This document shows positions 52,090-60,576 of a DNA stretch of 64,000 nt, piece by piece. Source of the DNA: Caballeronia udeis (GTDB taxonomy: Bacteria; Pseudomonadota; Gammaproteobacteria; Burkholderiales; Burkholderiaceae); the NCBI RefSeq assembly GCF_001544555.2, contig NZ_FCOK02000042.1:16714-80713 (forward strand), given 5' to 3'. The stretch's first letter is position 1. Each line of letters starts with the position of its first letter. The notes below the pieces were generated by a model that saw nothing but the letters and a program-made list of their open reading frames with translations, ran no database searches and was not told where the DNA came from. Made by a program: the position numbers and the translations under genes.

Positions 52090-53496
52090 TCAGTCATCAT
52101 GTAAATCGGGATGTCCGCTGCTTTGGCGCAACAGATCCAAGACCTTCTCCTGACGCATAACTCCATCCGAGACGATTACTTCGACCAAAGGGCGCCCTGA
52201 CGCGTGTGCGTTGCCAACAAGTAAGGCGGCGCGCGCATATCCAATTTCCGCTTTCAGCGCAGGAGCGATTGCCGTCGACTCAAGCAGGTTACGCTCGCTC
52301 ACTTCCCGATTGGCTGTCATCGGCTGCACACAATGCTCATCGAACGCCAATATTGCGTGTTGCAGCGTCGCTACCGCTTTGAACAGCGATACCGCGATGA
52401 GCGGCATGTAGTTATTCGTCTCAAGCTGTCCGGCGGCGGCAGCAAGCATGACGCTTTGATCGGCTCCCGCGACGAAGTAGGCAATTTGCGTCAGGCCCAT
52501 CGCATGCACAGGATTGACTTTCCCGGGCATCATCGACGAGCCTGCCTGGCGTGGCGCCAATTGCAGTTCGCCGATTCCGCCTCGTGGTCCGGAGCTGAGG
52601 AGCACCAGATCGTTCGCTATTTTCGCGAGCGACAATGCGGTAGTTTTCACCGTGGAAGAAAGCGCCGCAAACACGTCCATGTTCTGAATGGCGTCGAACA
52701 GGTCATGACTTTGCGTAAGCGGGTGCCCCGCAAGTTCCGATAGCGCCTCGGTCACGGCTTGCCGATAACCACGATACGTCCCCAGCCCCGTTCCGACAGC
52801 AGTCGCTCCCAGCGCTATCTCGCACATGGCGGGCACGTGCGCGCACAACGCCGCGGACGTTCTTTCCGCAAGCGAAGCGTATCCACCGAACGCCTGGTCG
52901 AGCCGCATCGGCAACGCATCTTGCAGGCAGGTACGGCCGATGCGTAGAATTCCGTCGAACTGCTTCTGTTTTGTTCGCAGGGAAGTGGCGAGTCCGTCGA
53001 TTGTCGTGGTGAGTCGTTTGAGCGCTATGAGGAGCGTCAGCTTGACAGCGGTCAGCAACACATCGCTGGTCGACTGCGCATAGTTCACGTGATCAAGCGG
53101 GTGCAGGAATTCGTACTGGCCGGGGCGGTACCCCATCAACTGAAGTGCCCGATTCGCCAGTACCTCGTTGATATTCATGTTGATCGACGTCCCGCATGAG
53201 CCCTCCAGCGGATCGACAATCAATGCATGCGCATGCTTCTGATCGGCTAATTCGATACATGCCGCCACGATGGCCGCGCTTTGGTCGGCGCTCAACTTGC
53301 CATAACGCGCATTGACCTGTGCGACCACCATTTTCGTGCGAACCAGCCACGCTACGAATTCCGGGTAAGCAGCGAGCGTTTCTCCGGAGTAGGGAAAGTT
53401 GATCTTGCCGCGCAGCGAGTGAATGCCGTACAGCGCATCCACTGGCAGACCGCATTCACCCAGTGCATCGACTTCGATCCGTTGCGGTTCCATCAT
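52090..53496 (-). CDS. aspA: Aspartate ammonia-lyase (aspartase/fumarase superfamily)
   Basis: Enzyme of 468 residues that splits L-aspartate to fumarate and ammonia. The superfamily loop with catalytic Ser is GSSMMPGKVNPVHAMGL; SCGTSINMNINEVLANRA and HPLDHVNYAQSTSD complete the active site. The length and NxNEV-type motif fit aspartase rather than argininosuccinate lyase. It lies 24 bp after an MFS gene on the same strand, with a LysR gene divergent from the pair. AAGG stands before the first of two adjacent ATG codons. Confidence 0.87.
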   Translation of the reverse strand: MMEPQRIEVDALGECGLPVDALYGIHSLRGKINFPYSGETLAAYPEFVAWLVRTKMVVAQVNARYGKLSADQSAAIVAACIELADQKHAHALIVDPLEGSCGTSINMNINEVLANRALQLMGYRPGQYEFLHPLDHVNYAQSTSDVLLTAVKLTLLIALKRLTTTIDGLATSLRTKQKQFDGILRIGRTCLQDALPMRLDQAFGGYASLAERTSAALCAHVPAMCEIALGATAVGTGLGTYRGYRQAVTEALSELAGHPLTQSHDLFDAIQNMDVFAALSSTVKTTALSLAKIANDLVLLSSGPRGGIGELQLAPRQAGSSMMPGKVNPVHAMGLTQIAYFVAGADQSVMLAAAAGQLETNNYMPLIAVSLFKAVATLQHAILAFDEHCVQPMTANREVSERNLLESTAIAPALKAEIGYARAALLVGNAHASGRPLVEVIVSDGVMRQEKVLDLLRQSSGHPDLHDD

Positions 53497-53520
53497 GTTG
53501 CCTTTTTAAAGTGACCTGTA

Positions 53521-54870
53521 TCAGCTCTCGAGCGATGCACGGCTCGTCTCGGGCGCCCAGAATGCGCATACCACCCCACCTATAGCGAGTACGGCCACGC
53601 ATAGATACACTGCTGCCTGCCCGCCGTAGATCGCCACGATGCTCGGAAACAGAAAAGTGGTCACGGCGGAGCCGATCCTGCTGGCGGCAACAGCAAAGCC
53701 GAGTGCCGTGGCCCGAACTTCAGTCGAGAATAATTCTTGCGGATAGAGAAAGCATAGGTTGTTCGTGCCGCTCAATACGCAGGCGAATACAGCGAATAAA
53801 CCGACGATTGCAACACCCGGCAAGTGCGCGCCGAACGACAGGCTCGCGAGTAGAACAGCTGAAATGAAGAAGCCGCTCAGCAGGAAGGCGCGTCGGCTGA
53901 TCCGGTCCACGATCATTGCCCCGGCTATCGTGCCTACCAACAGGAAGACGTTGTAAATGAGTCCGGCGAGGAATTTGTCCTTGATATGCAGCGAGTCGAA
54001 CACCATCGGTGAGAAGGTGCCCAACGAGAAATACGGAATGACGAGACACATATAGAAAAAGCACGCGATGAACAATCGCATCCGCCACTTTCTGGAGAAC
54101 ACGCTTGTGGCCGAGCCCGTATTGGCGGCTTGCGGCACGGCGTCAACAGAATGATTCAAGTGCACGTTCGGACCGATATTGTCGTGGATGATCGCCAGCG
54201 CCTCCACGGTTCGCCCCTTGCGCTGCAGCCACAGCGGCGACTCGGGAATGCGTACGCGAAAGAGAAATACGACCGCTGCCGGCACGGCGCTTGACAGCAG
54301 CATGAGACGCCAGACGTCGGGGCCGTGGTCCTTCAGGACGTAGCCGACCACGTAGGCGCTCACATAACCCAGCGCCCAGGCAATAGCAAGCCAACTGAGG
54401 AGTCGCCCGCGCATGCGGCGCGGCGAATATTCGACCACGAGGGCCTTGCTCACCACATAGTCGAAACCGAGCGTGATGCCGAGCAACAGGCGAAGAACAA
54501 GAAGCTGTGCCGGGCTGCTGACCCAGAATTGCGCAACCGAGATAATGGCGAAGAGCGCCATGTCATAGTTGAACAACGCGCGGCGGCCGAAGCGGTCGAC
54601 GAACGGGCCGGCGAACAGGCTGCCTGCGAAAAGTCCCGCCAGCGATGCCGCGCCGAGAATGCCGAGCCACACGGCGTTCAAATGCAGTTGCGGCGTGGCG
54701 ATGGCCAGCGCGATACCAATGATGCCGAGCACGAAGCCGTCGCTGAATTGTCCGCCGGTGCCGGCAAACGTCACGCGAAGGTGAAAGGGAGTCAGCGGTG
54801 CGTCTTCCAGCGCGATGGAAGGTGGCGGGGCAGCGGCGCTGTCGAAGCTCATCTCTCGGGACAGGTTCAT
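53521..54870 (-). CDS. MFS transporter, sugar-porter/AAHS-like
   Basis: Carrier of 449 residues with twelve spans, the loop motif FVDRFGRRALF after span 2, SPRRMRGRLLSWLAIAWALG after span 4 and DRISRRAFLLSG in the second half. It is co-transcribed with aspA, so it may take up aspartate or a related dicarboxylate, although the family mostly handles sugars, polyols and aromatic acids. Substrate assignment is by context only. Confidence 0.83.
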   Translation of the reverse strand: MNLSREMSFDSAAAPPPSIALEDAPLTPFHLRVTFAGTGGQFSDGFVLGIIGIALAIATPQLHLNAVWLGILGAASLAGLFAGSLFAGPFVDRFGRRALFNYDMALFAIISVAQFWVSSPAQLLVLRLLLGITLGFDYVVSKALVVEYSPRRMRGRLLSWLAIAWALGYVSAYVVGYVLKDHGPDVWRLMLLSSAVPAAVVFLFRVRIPESPLWLQRKGRTVEALAIIHDNIGPNVHLNHSVDAVPQAANTGSATSVFSRKWRMRLFIACFFYMCLVIPYFSLGTFSPMVFDSLHIKDKFLAGLIYNVFLLVGTIAGAMIVDRISRRAFLLSGFFISAVLLASLSFGAHLPGVAIVGLFAVFACVLSGTNNLCFLYPQELFSTEVRATALGFAVAASRIGSAVTTFLFPSIVAIYGGQAAVYLCVAVLAIGGVVCAFWAPETSRASLES

Positions 54871-55073
54871 TTTTATCGGTCTCCATTTGCATTGCGTGTG
54901 TAAAATCTCGTTCGCAATTCTAGATTCGCGCGTGGAGTCCGTCGCGCGCTGGTCGCTGAATAAGGAATTCTTATGGCTGCGTGCAGAAAAAACGGTGGTG
55001 CCGGACCAGTCCGCACGCCAAGGACCGGGGCGACCGATGCGAGGCCGGAGATGAGACAGGATGTGAGGCGGAT

Positions 55074-56048
55074 GTGAGCAAGCAGAGCGACCGTCCGGTC
55101 GATCTTTACCAGCTCGACGTGTTCCTGACTGTTGCGTCCATGGGAAGCATGTCAGCGGCGGCCGGCGTATTGGGCATCAGTCAGTCCGCCGTGTCGCAGG
55201 CCGTGGCGCAACTCGAGCAGTCGCTCGGACTCGTGCTGATCGATCGCGCGCGGCGGCCGCTCTCGCTGACCTCTGCCGGGCTCTACATTTCGGAGAATGC
55301 CGAACCGCTCATCGCGCTCGCCCGCCAGTTGAAGGCTCATGCAACGGATGCTTCGAAGACGGAAGGATCCTATCTTCGCATCGGAATGATCGATTCAGTT
55401 GCGAACACCATCGGACCTTCGGTCATCAAGCAACTTCTGGCGCGCACGAGCGGACTGTCGGTTCAGATTGGCATGGCAATCGCACAGGAAGAGGCGCTTC
55501 TTAGCCGCGAGCTCGACCTCATCATCTCGACCAATGAGTTCGTCGATAATCCGGCTTTCGAGCATAAGCTTCTCTACAAGGAAAATTTTGTCGCGATTTC
55601 AGGTCGCGGCTCGCTTCGCGACGGGTCGCTCGCCACCCTGCGAATGCTCGCCGATACTCAACCGTTCATTCGCTTCAGCCGCGGCTCCACGCTTGGAATA
55701 CGCGTCGAGAGAATCCTGAGATACAACGAACTCGATCTCCCGAGAAAGCTGGAAGTCGATCATGCAGACACCTTGACCTTGCTGGTAGCGCAAGGACTGG
55801 GATGGGCCATCACCACCCCCACATGCCTGCTGCAGACAGGAACCCGTTTTGTCGACGTCATCGATCTGATCCCGATAGATAGGGGCAATTCTGTCCGTTC
55901 GATCTACCTGGTAGGCAGGCGCGGCGAGTTCCCCACCCTCTCCGAGACGATTGCCGATGCCGTCAAGCAATCACTGCTTGTGTTGCTCGACTCGCACGTA
56001 AAGCTGCGCCGGTATGTTCCAGCGGGCGGGATCGATATCGGCGGATAA
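55074..56048 (+). CDS. LysR family transcriptional regulator
   Basis: Protein of 324 residues with helix-turn-helix SMSAAAGVLGISQSAVSQAV and an effector domain from about 103 (YLRIGMIDSVANTIGPSVI). GTG 55074 follows GAGG at seven bases; ATG 54981 would add a 31-residue leader without family features. It is divergent from the MFS-aspA operon and is its presumed regulator. The whole unit lies between two transposase remnants. Confidence 0.87.
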   Translation: MSKQSDRPVDLYQLDVFLTVASMGSMSAAAGVLGISQSAVSQAVAQLEQSLGLVLIDRARRPLSLTSAGLYISENAEPLIALARQLKAHATDASKTEGSYLRIGMIDSVANTIGPSVIKQLLARTSGLSVQIGMAIAQEEALLSRELDLIISTNEFVDNPAFEHKLLYKENFVAISGRGSLRDGSLATLRMLADTQPFIRFSRGSTLGIRVERILRYNELDLPRKLEVDHADTLTLLVAQGLGWAITTPTCLLQTGTRFVDVIDLIPIDRGNSVRSIYLVGRRGEFPTLSETIADAVKQSLLVLLDSHVKLRRYVPAGGIDIGG

Positions 56049-56248
56049 CGCCGCTAGCGCCGGTACCGAAGGGGCGCACGTCGATATTTCTCGCGACAGC
56101 TGAGCCCTCCATCTGGAATGTTGTCTTGTTTAATCGATAAGGTATCCATATCTATAAGCAACATCTCGGCTACGCCACCTATTTGCACCAGATCCGTCGA
56201 AGCAAGGTTGGCCGACGGAGACAATGATACGGTTGAGGAAGGTAACAG

Positions 56249-56570
56249 GTGCAGTCGTGGCTCTCAGGCCAGACCCATTGTCGGACCTGCGGTGCGGCCT
56301 TGGACCACAAGGACAGTCGCTCGACGGTGCTGCGCACTGTCTACCTCAAGGTGACGGTGAAGAGTCCGCGGCAGTGGTCGTATGCTTGCCAGCGGACTGC
56401 GCGTACGCCACAGCATGTGGTGCATCCCTTGTCCAAAGACCTGATCAGGCGCGTCACTCCGGAGCTGGAATACCTCCAGGCGAATTGAGCGGTTCATTTG
56501 CCATACCGGCAGGCCACGGCCATGCTCAAGGAAGTGCTGCCGCCGGACAAGGGCATTTCGTCGAGATCTG
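56249..56570 (+). pseudogene. ISKra4-family transposase fragment
   Basis: The first frame encodes CRTCGAALDHKDSRSTVLRT, VYLKVTVKSPRQW and VTPELEYLQAN, the zinc-ribbon and following region of ISKra4-type transposases. After a stop and frameshift comes YRQATAMLKEVLPPDKGIS in another frame, the usual next segment. The catalytic DDE domain is absent. The fragment ends inside the 3' end of the class II aldolase gene on the opposite strand. Confidence 0.7.
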
Positions 56571-57353
56571 ACACCGGCCCTCACGATTCAAAGAGGCGTA
56601 CGTCGAACCGCTTTCATCCAACATCTGCTTGAGTTGAGCAAAGTGAGCGGTCGCCATGTCGGAATACGCCGCCCACCCATGTGAAGTCCTCGTCGCGAGC
56701 TCAGGCGACATAACGTTCAACGGTTTTCCCGTAGAGTATGCAAGGACGAGAGTCTTGGACGCCTTTTCCAGGAAATAGAAATCTTCGAACGCGGCCGCAA
56801 TCGTGGGTGCGACTACAAGAACGCCATGGTTGCCCATTATCAGGACACTTTTATCAGCTAAGACGCTGACGAGACGGTCGCCCTCTGCCGCATCGTCAGC
56901 GATACCGTCATAGCCAAGGTCGATTGCTGTGCGACCGTAAAACCGAGCGGTGTTTCCGTCAATGGGAAGAATTGTCGGATCAGCCAACGTAGACAGCGCG
57001 GTCGAATAGGGCGGGTGCAAATGCAGGATACAGCGAGCATGAGGGAGAGCCGCGTGAATACGGCTGTGGATCGCCCACGCGGAGGGGTCTGGCGCGTTCG
57101 GCCGCTGCATCGTTTCGAGGTCGTCGCTGTCAAGCGAGAGCAAATCGTAAGCGTTGATACTCGCAAAGTGCTTCCAGCGCGGATTCATTAGAAACTTTTT
57201 GCCGTCCGGAGACAACGCGACGCTGAGATGATTACCGACTGACTCGTGCCAGTCGAAGGCAACTGCTAGCCGAAACGCGGCTGCCAAATCAACGCGAAGC
57301 TGCGCGTTGAACGCATCAGCGGTTTCAGCCGCTGCAACAAATCTATCCAACAT
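56526..57353 (-). CDS. Class II aldolase/adducin family protein (second copy)
   Basis: Protein of 275 residues with the zinc-aldolase signature: VGNHLSVALSPDG, metal-binding LHLHPPYSTALST near 115 and MGNHGVLVVAPT near 195. The core is complete. The last 14-16 residues (CQISTKCPCPAAALP) are encoded antisense to an ISKra4 transposase remnant, so the native C-terminus was replaced; this tail is not needed for the fold. It follows the FrhB-like gene on the same strand (68 bp) and is probably the last gene of the quaternary-ammonium cluster. Confidence 0.8.
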   Translation of the reverse strand: MLDRFVAAAETADAFNAQLRVDLAAAFRLAVAFDWHESVGNHLSVALSPDGKKFLMNPRWKHFASINAYDLLSLDSDDLETMQRPNAPDPSAWAIHSRIHAALPHARCILHLHPPYSTALSTLADPTILPIDGNTARFYGRTAIDLGYDGIADDAAEGDRLVSVLADKSVLIMGNHGVLVVAPTIAAAFEDFYFLEKASKTLVLAYSTGKPLNVMSPELATRTSHGWAAYSDMATAHFAQLKQMLDESGSTYASLNREGRCQISTKCPCPAAALP

Positions 57354-57421
57354 GTCGGATCATCTCCCTATCTGCGATCATCGGATGCCTCGGTGAAGCG
57401 CGAACATCATCGTTCGGCGTA

Positions 57422-58696
57422 TTAAACAGGCGGCTCGATAAATTTCGAATGTGGGCGTCGCACAACCTTTGGCTCACCCAGCTTTCCGCTGCGTGCCCGG
57501 CGTAACGCGGCGCGTGCTTCCGCGAGGTTCGACGCATGCGTGTTCGTCCTTGCGCACTCTTCAATTCGAAGACTGCGCACCAGCGGTATCGATCGGCCAG
57601 CGGCTTTGAGTCCGGCAAGACGCGCCCATACCGCACGTTTTTTACGGACTTGATGGGGCTGGAAGTGGTTGAAGTCCGCGAAGGCAACTTCTTGCGGATC
57701 GACCACAATTGCACCTGCTGATACCGCTGCTTGATAAAGCTCCAAGCCGCGTTGGTTGCGTACGATAATCCCGTTAAAACCTGCATCATCTCCGGATGGT
57801 CCACCTCCGGGCCACACATCCGATGCCACGATGTCAGCGCTCTCACCAATCGCGTCAGGGCAGATCTTGCATCGAGGTTGAATCATCCAGGTTGACTCTT
57901 GCTCCCACATCTTCTGGTAGGTCAGCTCGAACACACGGTCGTCTTTCGTTTCAATACGCGTCATCCCCGGATTGCCGTAACCCCGATACCGAAACAGCGC
58001 CAGGTCCCGTTCCTTCACACTCAAATCCGACAGGACGTCTTCCGATTTTGTTAGATCCGATGCGCCACCACATACCAGCGTAAGCGCATAACGCATATTT
58101 GCCTCGACGCGTGAATCGAGCCGCCCCAAATTGCGCACCGCTGAAATGTCACAAGGCTTTGCTACCAGAGCAAACGGTTCGTTCCGGTCAAGGATGGAGA
58201 GGAAATCGATGAGAGGTGCAGCCGGCCCGTAGCGAGATCCCGCAGCCTCAAGAATCGACGCCGAATCAAAACTCAGCCTGCGCTCCGATCGCATCGGCTC
58301 CGATCGCGAGGCGGCGACATGAAGGATAAATTTGACCTTTCCGCTTTTCAACAGATACTGGCTAAGTGCGGTAAGGACACCACCCGTTGAAGCTTGATGG
58401 CGAACTGAAGGTTCACCCGCATAGCCGATCGCCAGTTTTTCAACTGTTCCCCAAATCAGGTCCGACTTGGTGTCCGGTCCGCTGGTTCTGGAAGCGGCCC
58501 CCTCTACTCGCGTCCCAGGACAGACGGCATTGATGCGATCGAGCGTTGCAATGTCGAGCGACCCGGTAACCAAAGGACGCTCTCTCCCTTCCAGCGTCGT
58601 CACAATTGAAATGCGGTCCGAACCGGCGATGCTGCGACAAAGGCCACAGCCGATGCAAAGCCCATTCTCTACAATCTGCTCAATCGTCAGTGACAT
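57422..58696 (-). CDS. FrhB/FdhB-like iron-sulfur flavoprotein
   Basis: Protein of 424 residues with the coenzyme F420 hydrogenase/dehydrogenase beta-subunit pattern. N-terminal cluster ligands CIGCGLC (C14, C17, C20) and CPG (C59) can hold one [4Fe-4S]; HQASTGGVLTALSQYLLKSG, AKPCDISAVRNL and a second RCKICPD are diagnostic of the FrhB N and C domains. In organisms without F420 these proteins are thought to move electrons between flavin and iron-sulfur centres. It is translated after the HD-domain gene (15 bp gap), so it may be the reductant for that enzyme; this is inference. Confidence 0.83.
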   Translation of the reverse strand: MSLTIEQIVENGLCIGCGLCRSIAGSDRISIVTTLEGRERPLVTGSLDIATLDRINAVCPGTRVEGAASRTSGPDTKSDLIWGTVEKLAIGYAGEPSVRHQASTGGVLTALSQYLLKSGKVKFILHVAASRSEPMRSERRLSFDSASILEAAGSRYGPAAPLIDFLSILDRNEPFALVAKPCDISAVRNLGRLDSRVEANMRYALTLVCGGASDLTKSEDVLSDLSVKERDLALFRYRGYGNPGMTRIETKDDRVFELTYQKMWEQESTWMIQPRCKICPDAIGESADIVASDVWPGGGPSGDDAGFNGIIVRNQRGLELYQAAVSAGAIVVDPQEVAFADFNHFQPHQVRKKRAVWARLAGLKAAGRSIPLVRSLRIEECARTNTHASNLAEARAALRRARSGKLGEPKVVRRPHSKFIEPPV

Positions 58697-58711
58697 GTAG
58701 AAGTTTCCAAT

Positions 58712-59302
58712 TTATCGATGAAGCGATGCTCGAGGATCGCCGTCTTGCATTACATGCGCCTTCCGCCTGAAAACCCGTTTTACGATAGGAATGAAAGTAT
58801 CAATCGGCTCCCACGAATAGCTATCATCAAACGACGCCTGATCCCATTGTTCGCAGAAGTCGACCGCCTTTTCATAGTTAGGGTGGTCTTTGTAAGCGTC
58901 GCGAGCATGACGGTCCCAGCCGTAGTGATGACCGTAGTAAAACGTCTGGAACAAGCCATGATGCTCGACGACCCAACACACGTCTTCACGGACAAACGGC
59001 CGCAAAATCTCGGCTGCTGCACGATCATGATTTTGCGGAGACAAACCGTCGGCAATGTCATGGAAAAGTGCTGCAACTATCCAGTCGTCATCCGAACCAT
59101 CGCGCAATGCACGAGTCGCACATTGAAGCGCATGTTCAAGCCGCGTGATCCGGTAACCTTCAAGTGTGTCGTCTTGCTGGCGGCACAATTCGTCCAGCAA
59201 ACGATCTGCAGTGCGCTCAAGAAACGGCCCTTCAAGGTCCCGCAGGAGAAAATACTCTTCTGCCGTCCCATCTTTCATCTGCGTAAAGTTCACGCGTTCC
59301 AT
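58712..59302 (-). CDS. HD-domain protein, possible diiron oxygenase (PhnZ/TmpB-like)
   Basis: Protein of 196 residues. Possible diiron ligands in HD order: H57 (LEHALQ), H81-D82 (LFHDIAD), H92 (NHDRAA), H114/H115 (VEHHGLF) and D154 (EQWDQ). The RLEHALQCA and DDDWIVAALFHDI segments resemble the mixed-valent diiron oxygenases PhnZ and TmpB, which act after a TauD-like dioxygenase. As I align it from memory, the Tyr and Glu that gate the iron in PhnZ are not at the same places here. It directly follows a TauD-type gene, the same partnership. ATG 59302 follows GGAGGG. A phosphohydrolase role is the alternative. Confidence 0.75.
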   Translation of the reverse strand: MERVNFTQMKDGTAEEYFLLRDLEGPFLERTADRLLDELCRQQDDTLEGYRITRLEHALQCATRALRDGSDDDWIVAALFHDIADGLSPQNHDRAAAEILRPFVREDVCWVVEHHGLFQTFYYGHHYGWDRHARDAYKDHPNYEKAVDFCEQWDQASFDDSYSWEPIDTFIPIVKRVFRRKAHVMQDGDPRASLHR

Positions 59303-59351
59303 GTCTGTTCCCTCCGGTTTGCCCAACGCGATTTAAATATGTCCACGGCAG

Positions 59352-60464
59352 TTACAACGCAGCAGTCCGCTTGAGGCTCAGGTATCGACCGCGTGGTCCG
59401 TCAAGGTCAATGTAGCAACCCTGGAGATGCCGAAGACCCTCATTGGGATTGAACGACGTTCGTCCATGCAGGACGCGGTTGTTGTCAAACATCATGAGTT
59501 CGCCGGCTTGCAGGCGGAAATACAGCTCGTAAGAGGGGGCCGAGAATAGCTCGCCGAGCCGTTGCCGCGCCTTGTGAAAGGCAACCGTGGTTGCATCGTC
59601 CAGTAGCGGAAGGTAATCCAGGCGAGGACTGTAGTGCACGCCGGTCGGGCGCCCCTGGTGGTCAAGCTCTATCATGGGCCGCCGCTCGATGAGCTCAGTG
59701 TCGCCGTCGACAAAGCGGAACTTGACTGATATCTGAGAAAGAAGCTCGACCCCTCTGGGATCTTCTTCAGCCAATTTCCGAATCACGCTGAGACTGTCGA
59801 CCAAGGTCGAATATCCGCCGCTCGTCTCGTTCACCAAGCAGTGCAGCAGCTGGATGCCCGGCACGGGGTCACGGTACGGGTTGTCGGTGTGGGGTCCTAA
59901 TCGAACTGGCCGATAGGCGAGGTCGTTTGAGTCCGGACGCGACATTACGTCGAAGTACTTCCCAAAGTTTGTCACACGAACATGACCAAATGTCTCGGCC
60001 ACTTGCAAGATGCTTTCGCGTTCAGTCGGAACGTCGGTCAGGATGAGTGCGCCGTATTCCAGATACGTTTCGATCGCTTTGAAAAGTACCGCTTTACTAT
60101 CGAGCGAAGGGTAAGAGAATTTGATCTTCCCCGTATCCAGGTCGCTAGTCCATGCCTTTGGCGAAGGCAATCCATCATCGAAATCGAAGTCGGGGGCGAT
60201 GGCCAATATCGAGTAATCACCTGCATATCCGTCGCTAAATTCGACGCGGACTCGGGTGTCATCGACTTGTTCCGCCGATAGGACCTGAATGTTGGGATCG
60301 AGGGTATGCGGATCGAAAAGGCGTTGTTGGGTTTTTGAATCGAGATATTCCTTGTCCTGGCAGCGTTCTCTCAACCAAAGCGGACTTAACGGTACGATCT
60401 TGCCATTTGCGATAACGTTGACGACGGCTGATCCGGGGTCGACGCGAAATGAAAGTTGGCTCAT
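59352..60464 (-). CDS. TauD/gamma-butyrobetaine hydroxylase-like dioxygenase
   Basis: Fe(II)/2-oxoglutarate oxygenase of 370 residues in two parts: an N-terminal GBBH-type domain (WLRERC near residue 30 and LSAEQVDDTRVRVEFSDG) and a TauD core with HTD (H192, D194) in GPHTDNPYRD, distal H333 in VLHGRTSF and R345 in LRHLQGCYID. The two-domain form fits gamma-butyrobetaine hydroxylase and TmpA. With a betaine-type binding protein upstream and an HD-domain protein downstream, hydroxylation of a trimethylammonium compound is likely. Carnitine synthesis or trimethylammonio-phosphonate breakdown are both open. ATG 60464 is chosen by the family start. Confidence 0.85.
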   Translation of the reverse strand: MSQLSFRVDPGSAVVNVIANGKIVPLSPLWLRERCQDKEYLDSKTQQRLFDPHTLDPNIQVLSAEQVDDTRVRVEFSDGYAGDYSILAIAPDFDFDDGLPSPKAWTSDLDTGKIKFSYPSLDSKAVLFKAIETYLEYGALILTDVPTERESILQVAETFGHVRVTNFGKYFDVMSRPDSNDLAYRPVRLGPHTDNPYRDPVPGIQLLHCLVNETSGGYSTLVDSLSVIRKLAEEDPRGVELLSQISVKFRFVDGDTELIERRPMIELDHQGRPTGVHYSPRLDYLPLLDDATTVAFHKARQRLGELFSAPSYELYFRLQAGELMMFDNNRVLHGRTSFNPNEGLRHLQGCYIDLDGPRGRYLSLKRTAAL

Positions 60465-60576
60465 GAGGATGTCCTTCTGAAAGTCGCATTTTCGAATGTT
60501 GCCAATCGCCGACCAAGTAGCCACGGATGATTGGCATCATTCAAAATTTGCATGGGCCCACAGGCAAATGAAGAAA

